A stretch of 64,000 nt of DNA from Convivina intestini (GCF_003096575.1 NZ_QEKT01000009.1:1-64000), one strand, 5' to 3'. Positions 44,578-54,397 are shown, counted from the first letter of the stretch. Notes: generated by a model not told the origin, from the letters alone. Made by a program: numbers and translations.

Positions 44578-46619
44578 TAAAAATCCTGGTTTTCCCCTTT
44601 AAGAATTTGAGAAACTTCCCAACTCAAGTAGTCGCTAACCGTTTTTTTAAAGTCTGCTTCGGTTGGTGTTGTATCAATCTTTTTGTTGTAGTTCCAGTCC
44701 TTACCACTTTCAGGGTCGATCGTCCCCTTATAGTAATTATCACCCTCAGTAAAGTAATCTGTTTTCTTAGAGCGATCTAAGATAATATCCAAGACTTCTT
44801 GGTAATGGCCCTTGGCATCATTGGTATTAAACAAATTTGTTTTCGCCTTCTTACGATTAGTTCTTGTGTAGCCATCTTCACGTAAGTCAATAAAGTAAAC
44901 GTTGTCATCGGCTTTGTGTGGCTTTCCAACCTCAAACAGATAAATTGATGTTTGCACACTAGCCTTGAACAGGTCAATCGGCATTTTGATACTTGCCTTT
45001 AATTTATTATTTTTGAGAATACGTTTGTTTATTTCAGTAGCTTTACCACTTCCGGCACTATCTTGGATAATGACAGCACCAAAGCCCTTTTTCTGCTTGC
45101 TGAAAGCCTTCTCCACAAAAATCATACCGTTGCCTTCAGCAGAGTATGGAGGGTTTAACAAGAATACGTCAGCAGGAAAAGGGCCTTCGTTATAAGCGTA
45201 CTTACCTTCATAACTAGTTAAAGAATTATCGTTAACGATATTAGAAGAGCCATCCCCCATGAGAATCATGTTTAAGACGGCCAAGATATAAACATTAGGC
45301 AATAACTCAACACCTAGTAATTGCTTAGTCTTGATATTTTCAATCTTTTCATATTGTTTAGTTAAGTCATTGGCATAGTTAATATGAGCGTCGCCAATCA
45401 TAATATTCATGGCAGAAATCAAAAAGCCACCCGACCCAAGAGCCCAATCCCAAACATAGCTATCCTGATTAACCTGTGCTAATTGTGCCATGAAGTGTGT
45501 AATATACCGTGGCGTTAAAACAACATCGTTTGCCCCGCCATCGGGAACATCGACCCAAGCATTCATGACATTAAACAACTTACCAGTAAAATCATTAATT
45601 CCCGTGACATCATAGATTGGAATTAACTTATCGTAAATCTCTTGGTAAATGGTCTTAAGTGGTGTTTGTAATTCATTAGCCGACTTTTTATTTAAATTAC
45701 TGTTAACGAAGTTAGGTTGTAGATAATCTAAAATTTGTTTCTGTTTGGGTGCTGGTAAATTCCGCTTTTTTAAGAAGCTACGCACCTTAATTAATATCTT
45801 TTCACCGTCAGTATTTCCTTCTTCTGTTGAACCCGTCAAGTCACTAGGATTTAGTCGACGAACCTTCCAGTCGCCTTTACTATCTTGTACCCCAACAGCA
45901 GCCATCAAAGACCCCGCTACAATGTTGATTCGCTGACTCGGGATAATCTGTTGTTCATCGTGAATCTTTTGATTTAGTTCTTGCAAAACGGCTTCAATTT
46001 TAGCGTCATCACGAATTAGTCTTTGTTCAAGTTCTCGTGGATCTAATTGGACGTCCGCTATCTTTTGAAAAAGATAAGACTTTTCAGTAGCACTGTTTTT
46101 CAGAAAGTCAAAGTTGCTGTAGCTACCTAAAAAGATTGGCAGTTCTGGGTCTTTCTGGTTCAATACGTAGCACTTAATCTCATAATTAATGCTTCCAGTA
46201 CTATCCTTAGTTCCATTAACACCAACGGCTAATGCTTCTGGGTAATCAGTCCCCTTTAATGCATTCATAGCATAATAACTAGCACCATTCACCGCGTATT
46301 TTGAAATTGCGCTCTTATAATCAAAATCGCCAGTATTCCCACGCAGGACAACTAAATCTTGCTTGTCTAATTTTTCTAACTTTCCTTTTGAACCCTTGTA
46401 CTCAATGAAGGCGGGAATCGTTTTATCACCATTAGAAATAATAACCGTATAATCTGGCCTTCCTCCACCTTCACCACCTAATTTGGATGGGTTACTTTTT
46501 AATGTTTCATCAATTCGTGGATCTACACTTTCATTCTCAGAGGCAATGTTTGGCCACCCTAAAGAGCGTATCTGTCCATCCCCCCACTGTTTCACCGTGG
46601 TTTCAATACTTGCAACCAT
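44577..46619 (-). CDS. Bifunctional nuclease-N6-adenine methyltransferase, BcgIA-like (type IIB/IIG)
   Basis: A 680-residue protein. Residues about 50-80 carry a PD-(D/E)XK nuclease motif: GRPDYTV (Asp56) and AFIEYKG (Glu73, Lys75). The rest is a gamma-class adenine methyltransferase with helical domain, SAM motif VWDWALGSGGFLISAM and catalytic LLNPPYS. No separate HsdR gene is present, so this is better read as a BcgI-type enzyme, which cuts on both sides of its site, than as a type I HsdM. It is likely island defence cargo. Confidence 0.8.
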   Translation of the reverse strand: MVASIETTVKQWGDGQIRSLGWPNIASENESVDPRIDETLKSNPSKLGGEGGGRPDYTVIISNGDKTIPAFIEYKGSKGKLEKLDKQDLVVLRGNTGDFDYKSAISKYAVNGASYYAMNALKGTDYPEALAVGVNGTKDSTGSINYEIKCYVLNQKDPELPIFLGSYSNFDFLKNSATEKSYLFQKIADVQLDPRELEQRLIRDDAKIEAVLQELNQKIHDEQQIIPSQRINIVAGSLMAAVGVQDSKGDWKVRRLNPSDLTGSTEEGNTDGEKILIKVRSFLKKRNLPAPKQKQILDYLQPNFVNSNLNKKSANELQTPLKTIYQEIYDKLIPIYDVTGINDFTGKLFNVMNAWVDVPDGGANDVVLTPRYITHFMAQLAQVNQDSYVWDWALGSGGFLISAMNIMIGDAHINYANDLTKQYEKIENIKTKQLLGVELLPNVYILAVLNMILMGDGSSNIVNDNSLTSYEGKYAYNEGPFPADVFLLNPPYSAEGNGMIFVEKAFSKQKKGFGAVIIQDSAGSGKATEINKRILKNNKLKASIKMPIDLFKASVQTSIYLFEVGKPHKADDNVYFIDLREDGYTRTNRKKAKTNLFNTNDAKGHYQEVLDIILDRSKKTDYFTEGDNYYKGTIDPESGKDWNYNKKIDTTPTEADFKKTVSDYLSWEVSQILKGENQDF

Positions 46620-46982
46620 TTTTCACCATCTAACTTTCAAAGAATAAATATACACTATTTAATTTTGCCACATTTAGGGTCTTTTTGGCTTATCTATGAC
46701 ATGTTTAAAAATAACTTAACTAATTCATGACCATCAAGAACTTTGAACAATATTTACTCTTTAATGTGGTTAAAAATAATGTACATATCCATTATGTCGG
46801 TCTTTTATATTTTAACCGCAACTTTTTAATCACGACTTTTTTGTTAAGCATAGTCTAATCAAAATCGCTTAAACATGGCTTTTTACCCTCCCATTGACGT
46901 CTCTTGATGGTACCAATGGATTCGAGGTTATCTGGCTTTTTATGTTTTCGTTCTTGCAAGATATACCAATGCAAAATAAAAA

Positions 46983-47013
46983 CGTTCAAACGACCTTAAA
47001 ACACGTTTAAACG
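46983..47013. promoter_or_regulatory. Pair of CGTTYAAACG palindromes
   Basis: CGTTCAAACG (46983-46992) and CGTTTAAACG (47004-47013) lie in the 449-base gap between the restriction system and the TraX-like gene, 21 bp (two turns) apart, as expected of an operator pair. Otherwise I see only AT-rich sequence in this gap. Confidence 0.45.
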
Positions 47014-47068
47014 TTGTTCAAAATTATATTAATTTTCCCTTAGAATTAGCAATATTACTGGACTGTAC

Positions 47069-47848
47069 TTAACCACTAATCCAGCAAGACAGCGCATAAA
47101 GAATCCAAATGTGAATTGGATAGAAAGCATAGAAGAACCCTCTCATACTGTTACCTTTTTCTCCATTAAATAAATATACTGGAATTGCGGCAAAAATCAT
47201 TAGCCATTGTGAGCCGCCACCAGTAACAAGGAAAATCATAGACGTTAGCACAATGATCAGTATTTGCAATAAACGTTTCTTACGAAAAACATACAATAGT
47301 GGAATTACATAAATCATAAAAGTATTTTCGGTAATCAAAATATTGGGAACTAGTGTAGTGTATCCAATAAGAATCGCAGTCGGTAATTGTCCTGCAAATA
47401 GAACTGGGATTGATAATAATATTGGTAAACTAAGTAACAAAGCTCCCTTCAAAAAGTCCAAAATTTTCCGAGTCTTAATAAAGTGTTGAAAAGCATCAAC
47501 ACCATACATTAAAACAACACCCAAAAATAAATCTCGAAAAATATTATTAGCTAATCCAAAATTACTCATTGGCCCACTAGCTGGCGCTAAATGTCCTATT
47601 AACGCACTACCAATAACCATAATCAAGCTACCAATATATAGGCGTAATAGATATTTCTTTTTGTTACTAGTATGCGAAAACCCAACAACACTAACAAAGA
47701 AAAAAAGTGTAGCTACTGGTCTACCAAAATAGTCGATCCACTGGGGCACGGCATAGAAAAACATTTGATGAATATGATCAACAAACATTAAGATAATCCC
47801 TAGTATCTTAATATCAAAAGTATTCATTCCTTTTCTGACAACAGACAT
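47069..47848 (-). CDS. TraX-like membrane acyltransferase family protein
   Basis: A 259-residue protein with about eight hydrophobic helices. The start FDIKILGIILMFVDHIHQMFF and the end FFYAFYPIHIWILYALSCW match the TraX family, named for the F-pilin acetylase and common as a chromosomal protein of unknown role in Firmicutes. Here it is island cargo. Start behind AAGGGAAGGG. Confidence 0.75.
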   Translation of the reverse strand: MSVVRKGMNTFDIKILGIILMFVDHIHQMFFYAVPQWIDYFGRPVATLFFFVSVVGFSHTSNKKKYLLRLYIGSLIMVIGSALIGHLAPASGPMSNFGLANNIFRDLFLGVVLMYGVDAFQHFIKTRKILDFLKGALLLSLPILLSIPVLFAGQLPTAILIGYTTLVPNILITENTFMIYVIPLLYVFRKKRLLQILIIVLTSMIFLVTGGGSQWLMIFAAIPVYLFNGEKGNSMRGFFYAFYPIHIWILYALSCWISG

Positions 47849-48077
47849 GATTAAATTTTCCCTTCCCTATTTTTTATAATGAAACTAGTGTAACAACTAG
47901 ACTAGTTAGACACCCTTACAATTTGTTATATTCCAATACTCTAATGAGAGTTAATTTCTAAACAATGATTATCTACTATCATCAAACAACAGGTATATTT
48001 AGGACTACTTTTGTTATATTAGTCTGCAATTCAGCACTAAGTTAATGACTCTTGTTATATTAAGTTTTATCAGATTC

Positions 48078-48488
48078 TTACGACCTTATGCCGAGCAAGT
48101 AGCTATTATCTAGCACTAGCCATGTCTTAGACTCATTAAGACGTCTTTGACCTGCACTCTTACTAATAAGTAGCCGCTGCTCAATGTTTACCCAGCTATG
48201 GCCTGTGTATCTTAGTTTGATAATTTGTTGATCTAACTCATCAAAGACTTCTAGCCACTCACTAATATACTCCATGGCCTCCCTAGTAGCGTTTATGTAC
48301 GGGTCGCCATCTATCACAGCTATTTGAGTCTCTGCTTGCCTACTGATAGTGTTTTGAGCATGAATGCCTCGGTTTATATCGTCTTGCGTATTGTGGCCAT
48401 GCTTGACGTTAAAAGCTCGTTGTTTAATTGCTAACGCCATCTTACCAGTGAAGTAGGCTTTTAATATTCTGTCTTTGTAGTCTGCCAT
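48078..48488 (-). CDS. ArpU/RinA-like phage transcription regulator
   Basis: A protein of 136 residues. The C-terminal part is sigma-like (LDQQIIKLRYTGHSWVNIE, then LLISKSAGQRRLNE), as in ArpU and RinA activators that turn on phage late genes. The N-terminus (RILKAYFTGKMALAIK) resembles the protein at 36922-37242. No late genes lie downstream in the island, so it may act on helper-phage genes or be a remnant. Start behind GGGGG. Confidence 0.65.
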   Translation of the reverse strand: MADYKDRILKAYFTGKMALAIKQRAFNVKHGHNTQDDINRGIHAQNTISRQAETQIAVIDGDPYINATREAMEYISEWLEVFDELDQQIIKLRYTGHSWVNIEQRLLISKSAGQRRLNESKTWLVLDNSYLLGIRS

Positions 48489-48628
48489 TCATCCCCCATC
48501 AATCAACTATGTACTGGTATCTATCTTTTACCTGCGTAGTTATAACTACGGTGGTCTAACAACCGTGCTTGTAAACACACTTGTCCTATTCACATCAACA
48601 ATATACTAACAAAGTATTTTACTATTTA

Positions 48629-48729
48629 CGGGAAGTTTGTGGGGCATTTGAACAAATAAAAAACGGCTTAAATGCCGTTACATTGCTGATAGGACTATTT
48701 ATTTTGTGGGGCGTTTTGTGGGAAGTTTT
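48629..48729. repeat. Candidate integrase arm-type sites (right end)
   Basis: Four direct copies of a NGGGNNNTTT motif: CGGGAAGTTT (48629), GTGGGGCATTT (48639), GTGGGGCGTTTT (48706), GTGGGAAGTTTT (48718). Two similar copies, TGGGAACTTTT (31805) and CGGGGCGTTTT (31817), lie at the other end. Such repeats on both sides of the core suggest arm-binding by the integrase. Confidence 0.5.
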
Positions 48730-48785
48730 CCCTAGTTTTTCTTAGTTTCTCTTAGTTATTCAATCAACCTGTAAAAAACAAAAAA

Positions 48786-48819
48786 GGCTTAAGAATGCAC
48801 CTTTTAGTGCTTCTTAGCC
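48786..48819 (-). terminator. Island-supplied terminator downstream of tRNA-Glu
   Basis: GGCT-AAGAA-GCAC pairs with GTGC-TTCTT-AGCC with two one-base bulges, followed by TTTTTTG on the minus strand. It replaces the tRNA's original terminator, now at 31714. Confidence 0.65.
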
Positions 48820-48848
48820 CCTCTTAGTTACTTCAATTTAATACCTAG

Positions 48849-48864
48849 TAGCCCCAGAGGGAGT
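48849..48864. repeat. Attachment-site repeat, tRNA side
   Basis: TAGCCCCAGAGGGAGT, the T-arm and acceptor 3' strand of tRNA-Glu, identical to 31753-31768. Confidence 0.85.
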
Positions 48865-48920
48865 CGAACCCTCGATTCCGCGCTGAGAACGCGACGTCTT
48901 AACCACTTGACCATGGGGCC
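48849..48920 (-). tRNA. tRNA-Glu (anticodon CTC)
   Basis: A 72-nt cloverleaf: acceptor GGCCCCA pairs with TGGGGCT (G-T at the end), discriminator A, D-arm GGTCAAGTGGTTAAGAC, anticodon loop TTCTCAG giving CTC (reads GAG), T-arm GAGGG-TTCGACT-CCCTC. CCA is not encoded. Its 3' end is the island's integration site, and the insertion restores the gene intact. Confidence 0.93.
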
Positions 48921-49013
48921 AGTTAACAACATTTACCAGTTTACTAGATGGAGAGGCATTCGTCAATTAGAAAATATAGTTTTTCTAATTCTCCAATAAA
49001 ATGTCAACCTAAC

Positions 49014-49063
49014 TTTACATCACCAAAAATCTATGATAAATTAAATGTAAAGTTAACTTTACT
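49014..49063 (+). promoter_or_regulatory. Promoter and operator of the XRE-ABC operon
   Basis: TTTACA (49014-49019) and TGA-TAAATT (hexamer 49037-49042) are 17 bp apart. GTAAAGTTAACTTTAC, a perfect 16-bp palindrome at 49048-49063, covers the start of transcription. Half-site TAACTTTACA overlaps the -35. Autoregulation by the XRE protein is likely. Confidence 0.7.
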
Positions 49064-49077
49064 TAAGGAGGCTATTT

Positions 49078-49275
49078 TTGAAAAATAACATTCAACAATT
49101 ACGTAAAGAGCACCAAATTACTCAGGCCCAGTTAGCCGATCAACTTGAAGTCAGCCGCCAAACTATCATTGCCCTAGAAAAGGGAAAATATACTGCCTCT
49201 TTACTGTTAGCCTATCGTATCGCTCATTTTTTCAACCAATCAATTGAAGATATTTTTATTTATGAAGATAAATAG
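49078..49275 (+). CDS. Small XRE regulator
   Basis: Sixty-five residues, one helix-turn-helix (TQAQLADQLEVSRQTIIALEKGKY) with the short C-terminal strand typical of YozG-type regulators. TTG start behind AAGGAGG. It heads the operon with the following ABC exporter and probably binds the palindrome just upstream. Confidence 0.85.
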   Translation: MKNNIQQLRKEHQITQAQLADQLEVSRQTIIALEKGKYTASLLLAYRIAHFFNQSIEDIFIYEDK

Positions 49276-49334
49276 CTCATCCATCAATCAAACAATCTCA
49301 ACATACTAAAAAATCTATTCAAAAGGACTCGCTT

Positions 49335-50231
49335 ATGCTAGAACTTCAACATATTAATAAAACATTTGGTAAATATACTGCTGTTAACGATTTAAATCTC
49401 GCCCTCAAACCTGGTGAGGTAATGGGTTTAATCGGGCAAAATGGTGCTGGTAAAACAACCACGTTTCGTATGATTCTTAATTTTATCCAACCCAACAGTG
49501 GCACAATCACCTGGAACGGTCATCCCTTCAGTCCCCGCCAACGTCAACAAATTGGTTTTCTACCTGAAGAACGCGGCCTCTACCAAAAACAAACTATTGA
49601 GGAACAAATTCTTTACCTGGCCCAATTGCACGGCATGGCTCGTGCTGATGCTCAACAAGCTCTTAAACACTGGATGGGGCGCCTCGCCGTGGTCGGCAAG
49701 CCAACTGACAAGGTGCAAAAACTGTCCAAAGGAAATGCCCAAAAAGTCCAAATGATTGCAGCTTTAATTTTCCAACCGGACTTTATTATTTTAGATGAAC
49801 CCTTTTCAGGTCTTGATCCAGTTAATACGAGCTTAATGATGGATGAAATCTTACGCTTCCGTGATCAGGGCGCGATGATTATTTTTTCGAGTCATGATAT
49901 GAATAATGTGACTAAAATTTCTGACCATCTAACCATGCTCAAACAGGGTAAAACGGTACTGCAAGGTCCCCTACAAGCCATTCGAGAACAATTCGGCCGT
50001 ACTAACCTTTATTTAGAAGCACCTAATTTTAATATTCAAAGCCTAACGCAATTAGCCGGTGTTAAAAGTATCAAAAACAGTGGTCTTGGTTGGCAAATAA
50101 CCTTAGAGGATGAAACCGTTGGGCCTGAGATATTCAAGCTAGTCACTGCCAATGGTTACATTCCCGCCTTTAGTCAACAACCACCAACCCTTGATGAAAT
50201 TTTCCGCCAGGAGGTCGCAATTCATGAATAA
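49335..50231 (+). CDS. ABC transporter ATP-binding protein (NatA-like)
   Basis: A protein of 298 residues. Walker A GLIGQNGAGKTTTFRM, signature LSKGNAQKVQ, and Walker B FIILDEPFSGLDP are intact, with the extra C-terminal domain of NatA/EcsA-type ATPases. It pairs with the next gene, overlapping by eight bases. Family members export sodium ions, peptides or drugs; the substrate here is unknown. Confidence 0.88.
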   Translation: MLELQHINKTFGKYTAVNDLNLALKPGEVMGLIGQNGAGKTTTFRMILNFIQPNSGTITWNGHPFSPRQRQQIGFLPEERGLYQKQTIEEQILYLAQLHGMARADAQQALKHWMGRLAVVGKPTDKVQKLSKGNAQKVQMIAALIFQPDFIILDEPFSGLDPVNTSLMMDEILRFRDQGAMIIFSSHDMNNVTKISDHLTMLKQGKTVLQGPLQAIREQFGRTNLYLEAPNFNIQSLTQLAGVKSIKNSGLGWQITLEDETVGPEIFKLVTANGYIPAFSQQPPTLDEIFRQEVAIHE

Positions 50232-51453
50232 TCAACTACTCCTCACCATTAAACACACCTACTTTACCCACCTAAAGAGTAAAAGCTTTTGGTGGATGGT
50301 TCTGGGACCTTTTATTTTACTAATAGTTGGGGCCGCAATCGGAGCCGGTTTTGCCTTTTTTCAAAATGATAGTCCAGCAACTGTTGCAGTTATTAATCAA
50401 GCAACTGTCAGAGCCGAATTAAAGCAACACCAAAATCAGCTAAATATTAAAATTAGTACGATTACCGATGAGCAAACCGCGCAACAAGCACTTAAAAAAA
50501 ATCAAATTGATGCCATTTTAAAAATTGGTGATAACCAAGCAGCTTTAATTCGCCAGCCAAAAAGTAATCGAATCGATCAAGATCAACTCCAGAATTTTCT
50601 AAAACAGCTATCACTCCAAGATAAAGCGCAACAATACGGTCTAGACACCGAGCAAATCAACGCCATCACCAAGCCCTACAAGATAACTGGTATTGTACAA
50701 GACGACCATCATAGCCAGGATAGTACCAGTAATGCAATTGTAAATGGTCTTCTAACCACGGGCGTGAGTGTCATTATTATGATTATTGTCATGACCTATG
50801 CTTCCATTATTGCTAATGAGATTGCCAATGAAAAATCCTCCCGTATCATGGAAACACTGCTGGCCGCTTCTTCAGCTCATATCCAGTATTTAGGTAAAAT
50901 TATGGGCGTCATTGCCCTCTTAGCCACCCAACTATTAGCCTATCTTCTAGCTGGTACCGGCGCCTACTTAGCTACCCGAAACCAGCCAATCTTTCAACAG
51001 GGACTAAAGCTTTTATCAGGCATTACCCCATTATTTTTAATCTATACCATCTTTTGTATTTTAATTGCAACTAGTCTTTACCTCGTCTTAGCAGCCATTA
51101 CAGCTTCATTGGTCAACGACAATTCGCAGATTCAGCAAGCGCTTTCTCCAATTACCATGCTAGCAATGATTCCCTATCTAATTGGTGTTTTAGCTGGCTC
51201 CATGGGTAACCAAAATGGTTTAATTAAAGTTATTAGCTATATTCCCTTTATGTCCCAATCACTCATGCCCGGTCAACTAGCCAATCACCAAGCCAGTTGG
51301 TTACAAGCCATTATTTCTTTGGCCCTCGCCACGCTGACCCTAATAGCATTAACCCATTACGGTGAAAAGCTATATGCCAAAAACGTGTTATCCTACAGCG
51401 ATGAAAATATTACAAAACAACTGCTGCAAATTTTTAGAAGAACTAAAATATAA
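50224..51453 (+). CDS. ABC-2 type permease (NatB-like)
   Basis: About 409 residues. One helix near residues 20-45, an extracytoplasmic domain of about 130 residues, then five more helices, the ABC-2 (NatB) layout. The ATG at 50224 follows AGGAGG and overlaps the ATPase gene; the frame extends further upstream but inside that gene. It forms the channel for the ATPase above. Confidence 0.85.
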   Translation: MNNQLLLTIKHTYFTHLKSKSFWWMVLGPFILLIVGAAIGAGFAFFQNDSPATVAVINQATVRAELKQHQNQLNIKISTITDEQTAQQALKKNQIDAILKIGDNQAALIRQPKSNRIDQDQLQNFLKQLSLQDKAQQYGLDTEQINAITKPYKITGIVQDDHHSQDSTSNAIVNGLLTTGVSVIIMIIVMTYASIIANEIANEKSSRIMETLLAASSAHIQYLGKIMGVIALLATQLLAYLLAGTGAYLATRNQPIFQQGLKLLSGITPLFLIYTIFCILIATSLYLVLAAITASLVNDNSQIQQALSPITMLAMIPYLIGVLAGSMGNQNGLIKVISYIPFMSQSLMPGQLANHQASWLQAIISLALATLTLIALTHYGEKLYAKNVLSYSDENITKQLLQIFRRTKI

Positions 51454-51454
51454 G

Positions 51455-51483
51455 AAAAAAGCTTCCCAACTGGGAAGCTTTTT
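51455..51483. terminator. Bidirectional terminator between natB-like gene and busAB
   Basis: AAAAAAGCTTCCC/GGGAAGCTTTTTT around AACT between convergent genes. Confidence 0.9.
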
Positions 51484-51486
51484 AAA

Positions 51487-53220
51487 TTAGTTAAACCATT
51501 GATCAACTTGCTTTTGATGAGTTTTAATCCAATCATCAGCAGCTGCCTCTGGTGACTTACCATTTTGAATTTCTAGCATGGTTTTTTCCATGTCATCCTT
51601 AGACCACTTGAAATTCTTCATAACCTTGTAGACGTCCGGACTAGTCTTCTTCAAATCCTTGCGCACCACCGTATTAATACTTTCGGTAGTACCCATGGTT
51701 TCCTTAGGATCCTCCAAATACTTCAAATGATATTTAGAAAACATCCAATGTGGTGACCAACCAGTCACGATGATTGGCTGTTTATTTTTGTAAGCTTTAT
51801 CCAAAGCAGTAGCCATCGCACCGGATGATGATGCTTGAAGCTGCCAGCCCGATAAGTTAGGGTAGGAATCAATTGTCTTTTGGGCAGCTGTCATAATACC
51901 AGCACCCGGCTCAATCCCAACGATTGTCTTGTTGGCCTGATTGGTTAAATCACTAATGGAATTAACATTCATATAATCAGGAACTACCAACCCTAATTTA
52001 ACGCCCTTTAAATTAGGACCAAGTAAGGTTACATCCTGTTTATACTTGCTATAAAGCTTTTTATGCGTATTAGGCAACCAAGCTGACACCGTTGCATCAA
52101 CCTGTTTGTTCGCTAATGACTGCCATAAAACAGCGTTGTCCAAAGGTGTCATTGTCACATTATAGCCATGTTGGCGCATTGCCGCAGCTAAAACATTAGT
52201 AGAGGCCACTTCAGAATCCCATTGAACATAACCAATGTTAACTTTTTTACCAGTTGCCTTTTGGCTCATCATACCGTTGACAATACCACCTAATGCAACA
52301 ACGACAATCGTTCCCCAGACAATCCATTTTCGCACATTCCCATGACTTACGGCCTGAACTTGTTCTGGATTAGTATCTAACTTCTGAATAAAACGATCAA
52401 TGATAATAGCCAAAATAACTAGCGCGATTCCGTTTACGAAACCAGAACCAACATCAGCGTGTTGCACAGCTGACAAGACTCCTCGTCCTAAACCGGGTGC
52501 CCCAATCATAGAGGCCGTTACGACCATAGAAAGTGCCAGCATAATCGTTTGCTTAATTCCGGCAATGATTGTGTTTTTAGCATTAGGTAATTCAAGTTTA
52601 AAAAGTTTTTGCCAGGTAGTTGAACCAAAGGAATCAGCCGCCTCAACTAAAGCAACTGGTACCTGTTGGATACCCAAGTTAGTAAAGTTAACTACTGGTG
52701 GCAGAGCGAAGATAACCGAAGCAAAAACACCCGGTACCACCCCGATGCCAAAGAAGGCTACAGCTGGAATTAGATAAACAAAGGCTGGCATGGTCTGCAT
52801 GAAATCCAAGATTGGCTTCACAATCGCTTCAGTCTTAGCTGACTTAGCCATAATAATTCCTAATGGAATACCAATAATTAAGGAAACCGCACTGGCCATC
52901 ACAACCAACGTGGTCGTATTCATCAAGTCATTCCACAATCCCTGATTAGCAACCAAGGCAAGGCCTGCCAAAACTAAAGCCGGAAATCCCCACTTCTTAG
53001 GACTAGTCACAATCGCAATAAGGGTTAAGCCAGCAATCATTAAAGGCATGGGAATGGCAATTAGAAAACCAGTTAAGCCATCCATAACCCCTTGGCCTAG
53101 TTGTTGAATTAAGTTGAAAAATCCGGCCCAATTTTTGGTTAACCAGGCCACTGCATCGCTAATCCATTGTTCTAACGGCAGTTTAGAAGTCATCATTAAA
53201 TTAGGCATCGTTATGTCCAT
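51487..53220 (-). CDS. busAB: Glycine betaine ABC transporter, fused permease and binding domain (BusAB/OpuABC)
   Basis: A protein of 577 residues. The first ~300 form a multi-helix permease with the EAA loop ([21 protein letters not shown]); residues about 310-577 are an OpuAC-type substrate-binding domain ([17 protein letters not shown], then [10 protein letters not shown]) whose aromatic residues bind quaternary amines. The fused layout is that of Lactococcus BusAB. It overlaps busAA. Two starts (53220, 53208) are possible; GGAGGGAG lies close to the first. It imports compatible solutes in osmotic stress. Confidence 0.9.
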   Translation of the reverse strand: MDITMPNLMMTSKLPLEQWISDAVAWLTKNWAGFFNLIQQLGQGVMDGLTGFLIAIPMPLMIAGLTLIAIVTSPKKWGFPALVLAGLALVANQGLWNDLMNTTTLVVMASAVSLIIGIPLGIIMAKSAKTEAIVKPILDFMQTMPAFVYLIPAVAFFGIGVVPGVFASVIFALPPVVNFTNLGIQQVPVALVEAADSFGSTTWQKLFKLELPNAKNTIIAGIKQTIMLALSMVVTASMIGAPGLGRGVLSAVQHADVGSGFVNGIALVILAIIIDRFIQKLDTNPEQVQAVSHGNVRKWIVWGTIVVVALGGIVNGMMSQKATGKKVNIGYVQWDSEVASTNVLAAAMRQHGYNVTMTPLDNAVLWQSLANKQVDATVSAWLPNTHKKLYSKYKQDVTLLGPNLKGVKLGLVVPDYMNVNSISDLTNQANKTIVGIEPGAGIMTAAQKTIDSYPNLSGWQLQASSSGAMATALDKAYKNKQPIIVTGWSPHWMFSKYHLKYLEDPKETMGTTESINTVVRKDLKKTSPDVYKVMKNFKWSKDDMEKTMLEIQNGKSPEAAADDWIKTHQKQVDQWFN

Positions 53221-54397
53221 CTCCCTCCGTAGCAGCTAGTGCCTCAATCACGGCTCCCCGAATGATAATGCCCTTTAAACGTTGGTCATCATCAACAACT
53301 GCTACCGGTGATTTGGCATCGTAAATAATCGGCATGATATCAGCAATCAAAGTATCTGGTGTCACCGTTGGCATCGGTTCCACAACATCTCGCAGAGGCT
53401 TTTGTTCTTTACGCGCCTTGACAGCTTCATCCGATGTTAAGTAACCCAAGAATTTACGCTGTTTAGTAATGGCCACCAAACCAGAAACTTCTTCTTTAGA
53501 CATGCGATGCAAAGCCACATTAGGCCCATCAGTATCAACATTAGCCGTAAATCCTGGTACCATAATGCTTTCAGCCACCAAAACACGCGAACGATCAACA
53601 TCTTCAACGAAGCTTTTTACATAGTCATTGGCTGGATTAGTTAAAATTTCTTCTCCAGTCGCTACTTGCTGTAATTGACCATCCTTCATGATGGCAATCC
53701 GATCACCCAATCGCAAAGCCTCATTTAAATCGTGGGTAATAAAGATAATGGTCTTTTGTACATTGGCCTGTAAATCAAGCAATTCATCTTGCATTTCCCG
53801 TCTAACCAAAGGATCCAAGGCTGAAAAGGCTTCATCCATCAATAAAACATCAGGATCATTGGTCAATGCTCGCGCTAGGCCAACTCGCTGTTGCATACCA
53901 CCGGATAATTGGCTAGGATACTGATCCTTAAAGGACAATAATTTAGCATTATTTAAAGCTGCTTCTGCTCGCTTAGTCCGTTCTTCAGCTGGAACCCCTT
54001 GGACTTCCAAACCATATTCCGTATTTTCTAACAGCGTCCGATGTGGAAACAAACCAAAGTTCTGGAAAACCATACTCATTTTCTTACGACGAATTTCTAA
54101 CATTTGTCGCTTATTCAAATGGGTGATTTCTTCTCCATCAATAAAAATTTGTCCACTGGTAGGTTCAATTAACCGATTCAACAAACGAATCAAGGTTGAT
54201 TTACCGGAACCGGACAATCCCATAATGACAAAAATTTCACCGGTTTCTATTTCCAAATTAATATCGTAAACCCCAACTGTGCTACCGGTTTTGTCTAAAA
54301 TTTCATCTTTACTACGATTTTCTTTAACCATCTTCAATGCAGCTTTTTGATGTTTTCCAAAAATCTTAGTTAGATGCTTAATTTCAACTTTAGGCAT
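53201..54397 (-). CDS. busAA: Glycine betaine ABC transporter ATPase (BusAA/OpuAA)
   Basis: A protein of 398 residues. Walker [18 protein letters not shown], signature [15 protein letters not shown] and Walker [14 protein letters not shown] are intact. It has the OpuAA N-terminal extension and a C-terminal CBS-domain pair (about 270-395), which in relatives senses ionic strength. Divergent from busR with shared operator repeats. Confidence 0.92.
   Translation of the reverse strand: MPKVEIKHLTKIFGKHQKAALKMVKENRSKDEILDKTGSTVGVYDINLEIETGEIFVIMGLSGSGKSTLIRLLNRLIEPTSGQIFIDGEEITHLNKRQMLEIRRKKMSMVFQNFGLFPHRTLLENTEYGLEVQGVPAEERTKRAEAALNNAKLLSFKDQYPSQLSGGMQQRVGLARALTNDPDVLLMDEAFSALDPLVRREMQDELLDLQANVQKTIIFITHDLNEALRLGDRIAIMKDGQLQQVATGEEILTNPANDYVKSFVEDVDRSRVLVAESIMVPGFTANVDTDGPNVALHRMSKEEVSGLVAITKQRKFLGYLTSDEAVKARKEQKPLRDVVEPMPTVTPDTLIADIMPIIYDAKSPVAVVDDDQRLKGIIIRGAVIEALAATEGDGHNDA

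Larger units (their letters stand above)
31753..48864. mobile_element. Integrated genetic island in tRNA-Glu, phage-satellite-like
   Basis: The 17.1-kb element lies between two copies of a 16-bp tRNA 3'-end sequence. It has integrase, replication genes, a candidate origin, a divergent regulatory switch with repeated operators, and cargo (transporter, toxin-antitoxin candidate, restriction-modification). There are no genes for capsid, portal, tail, terminase or lysis. This gene content fits Gram-positive phage-inducible chromosomal islands, though no packaging-interference gene is recognised, so an integrative plasmid-like island remains possible. Confidence 0.85.

Noticed and set aside
43426-46619. 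Type I restriction system (HsdM/HsdS)
   Set aside because: A nuclease motif lies in the large subunit itself and no HsdR gene is present in the island.
31753-48864. Complete prophage
   Set aside because: No terminase, portal, capsid, tail, holin or lysin gene is present, and the ArpU-like gene has no late operon behind it.
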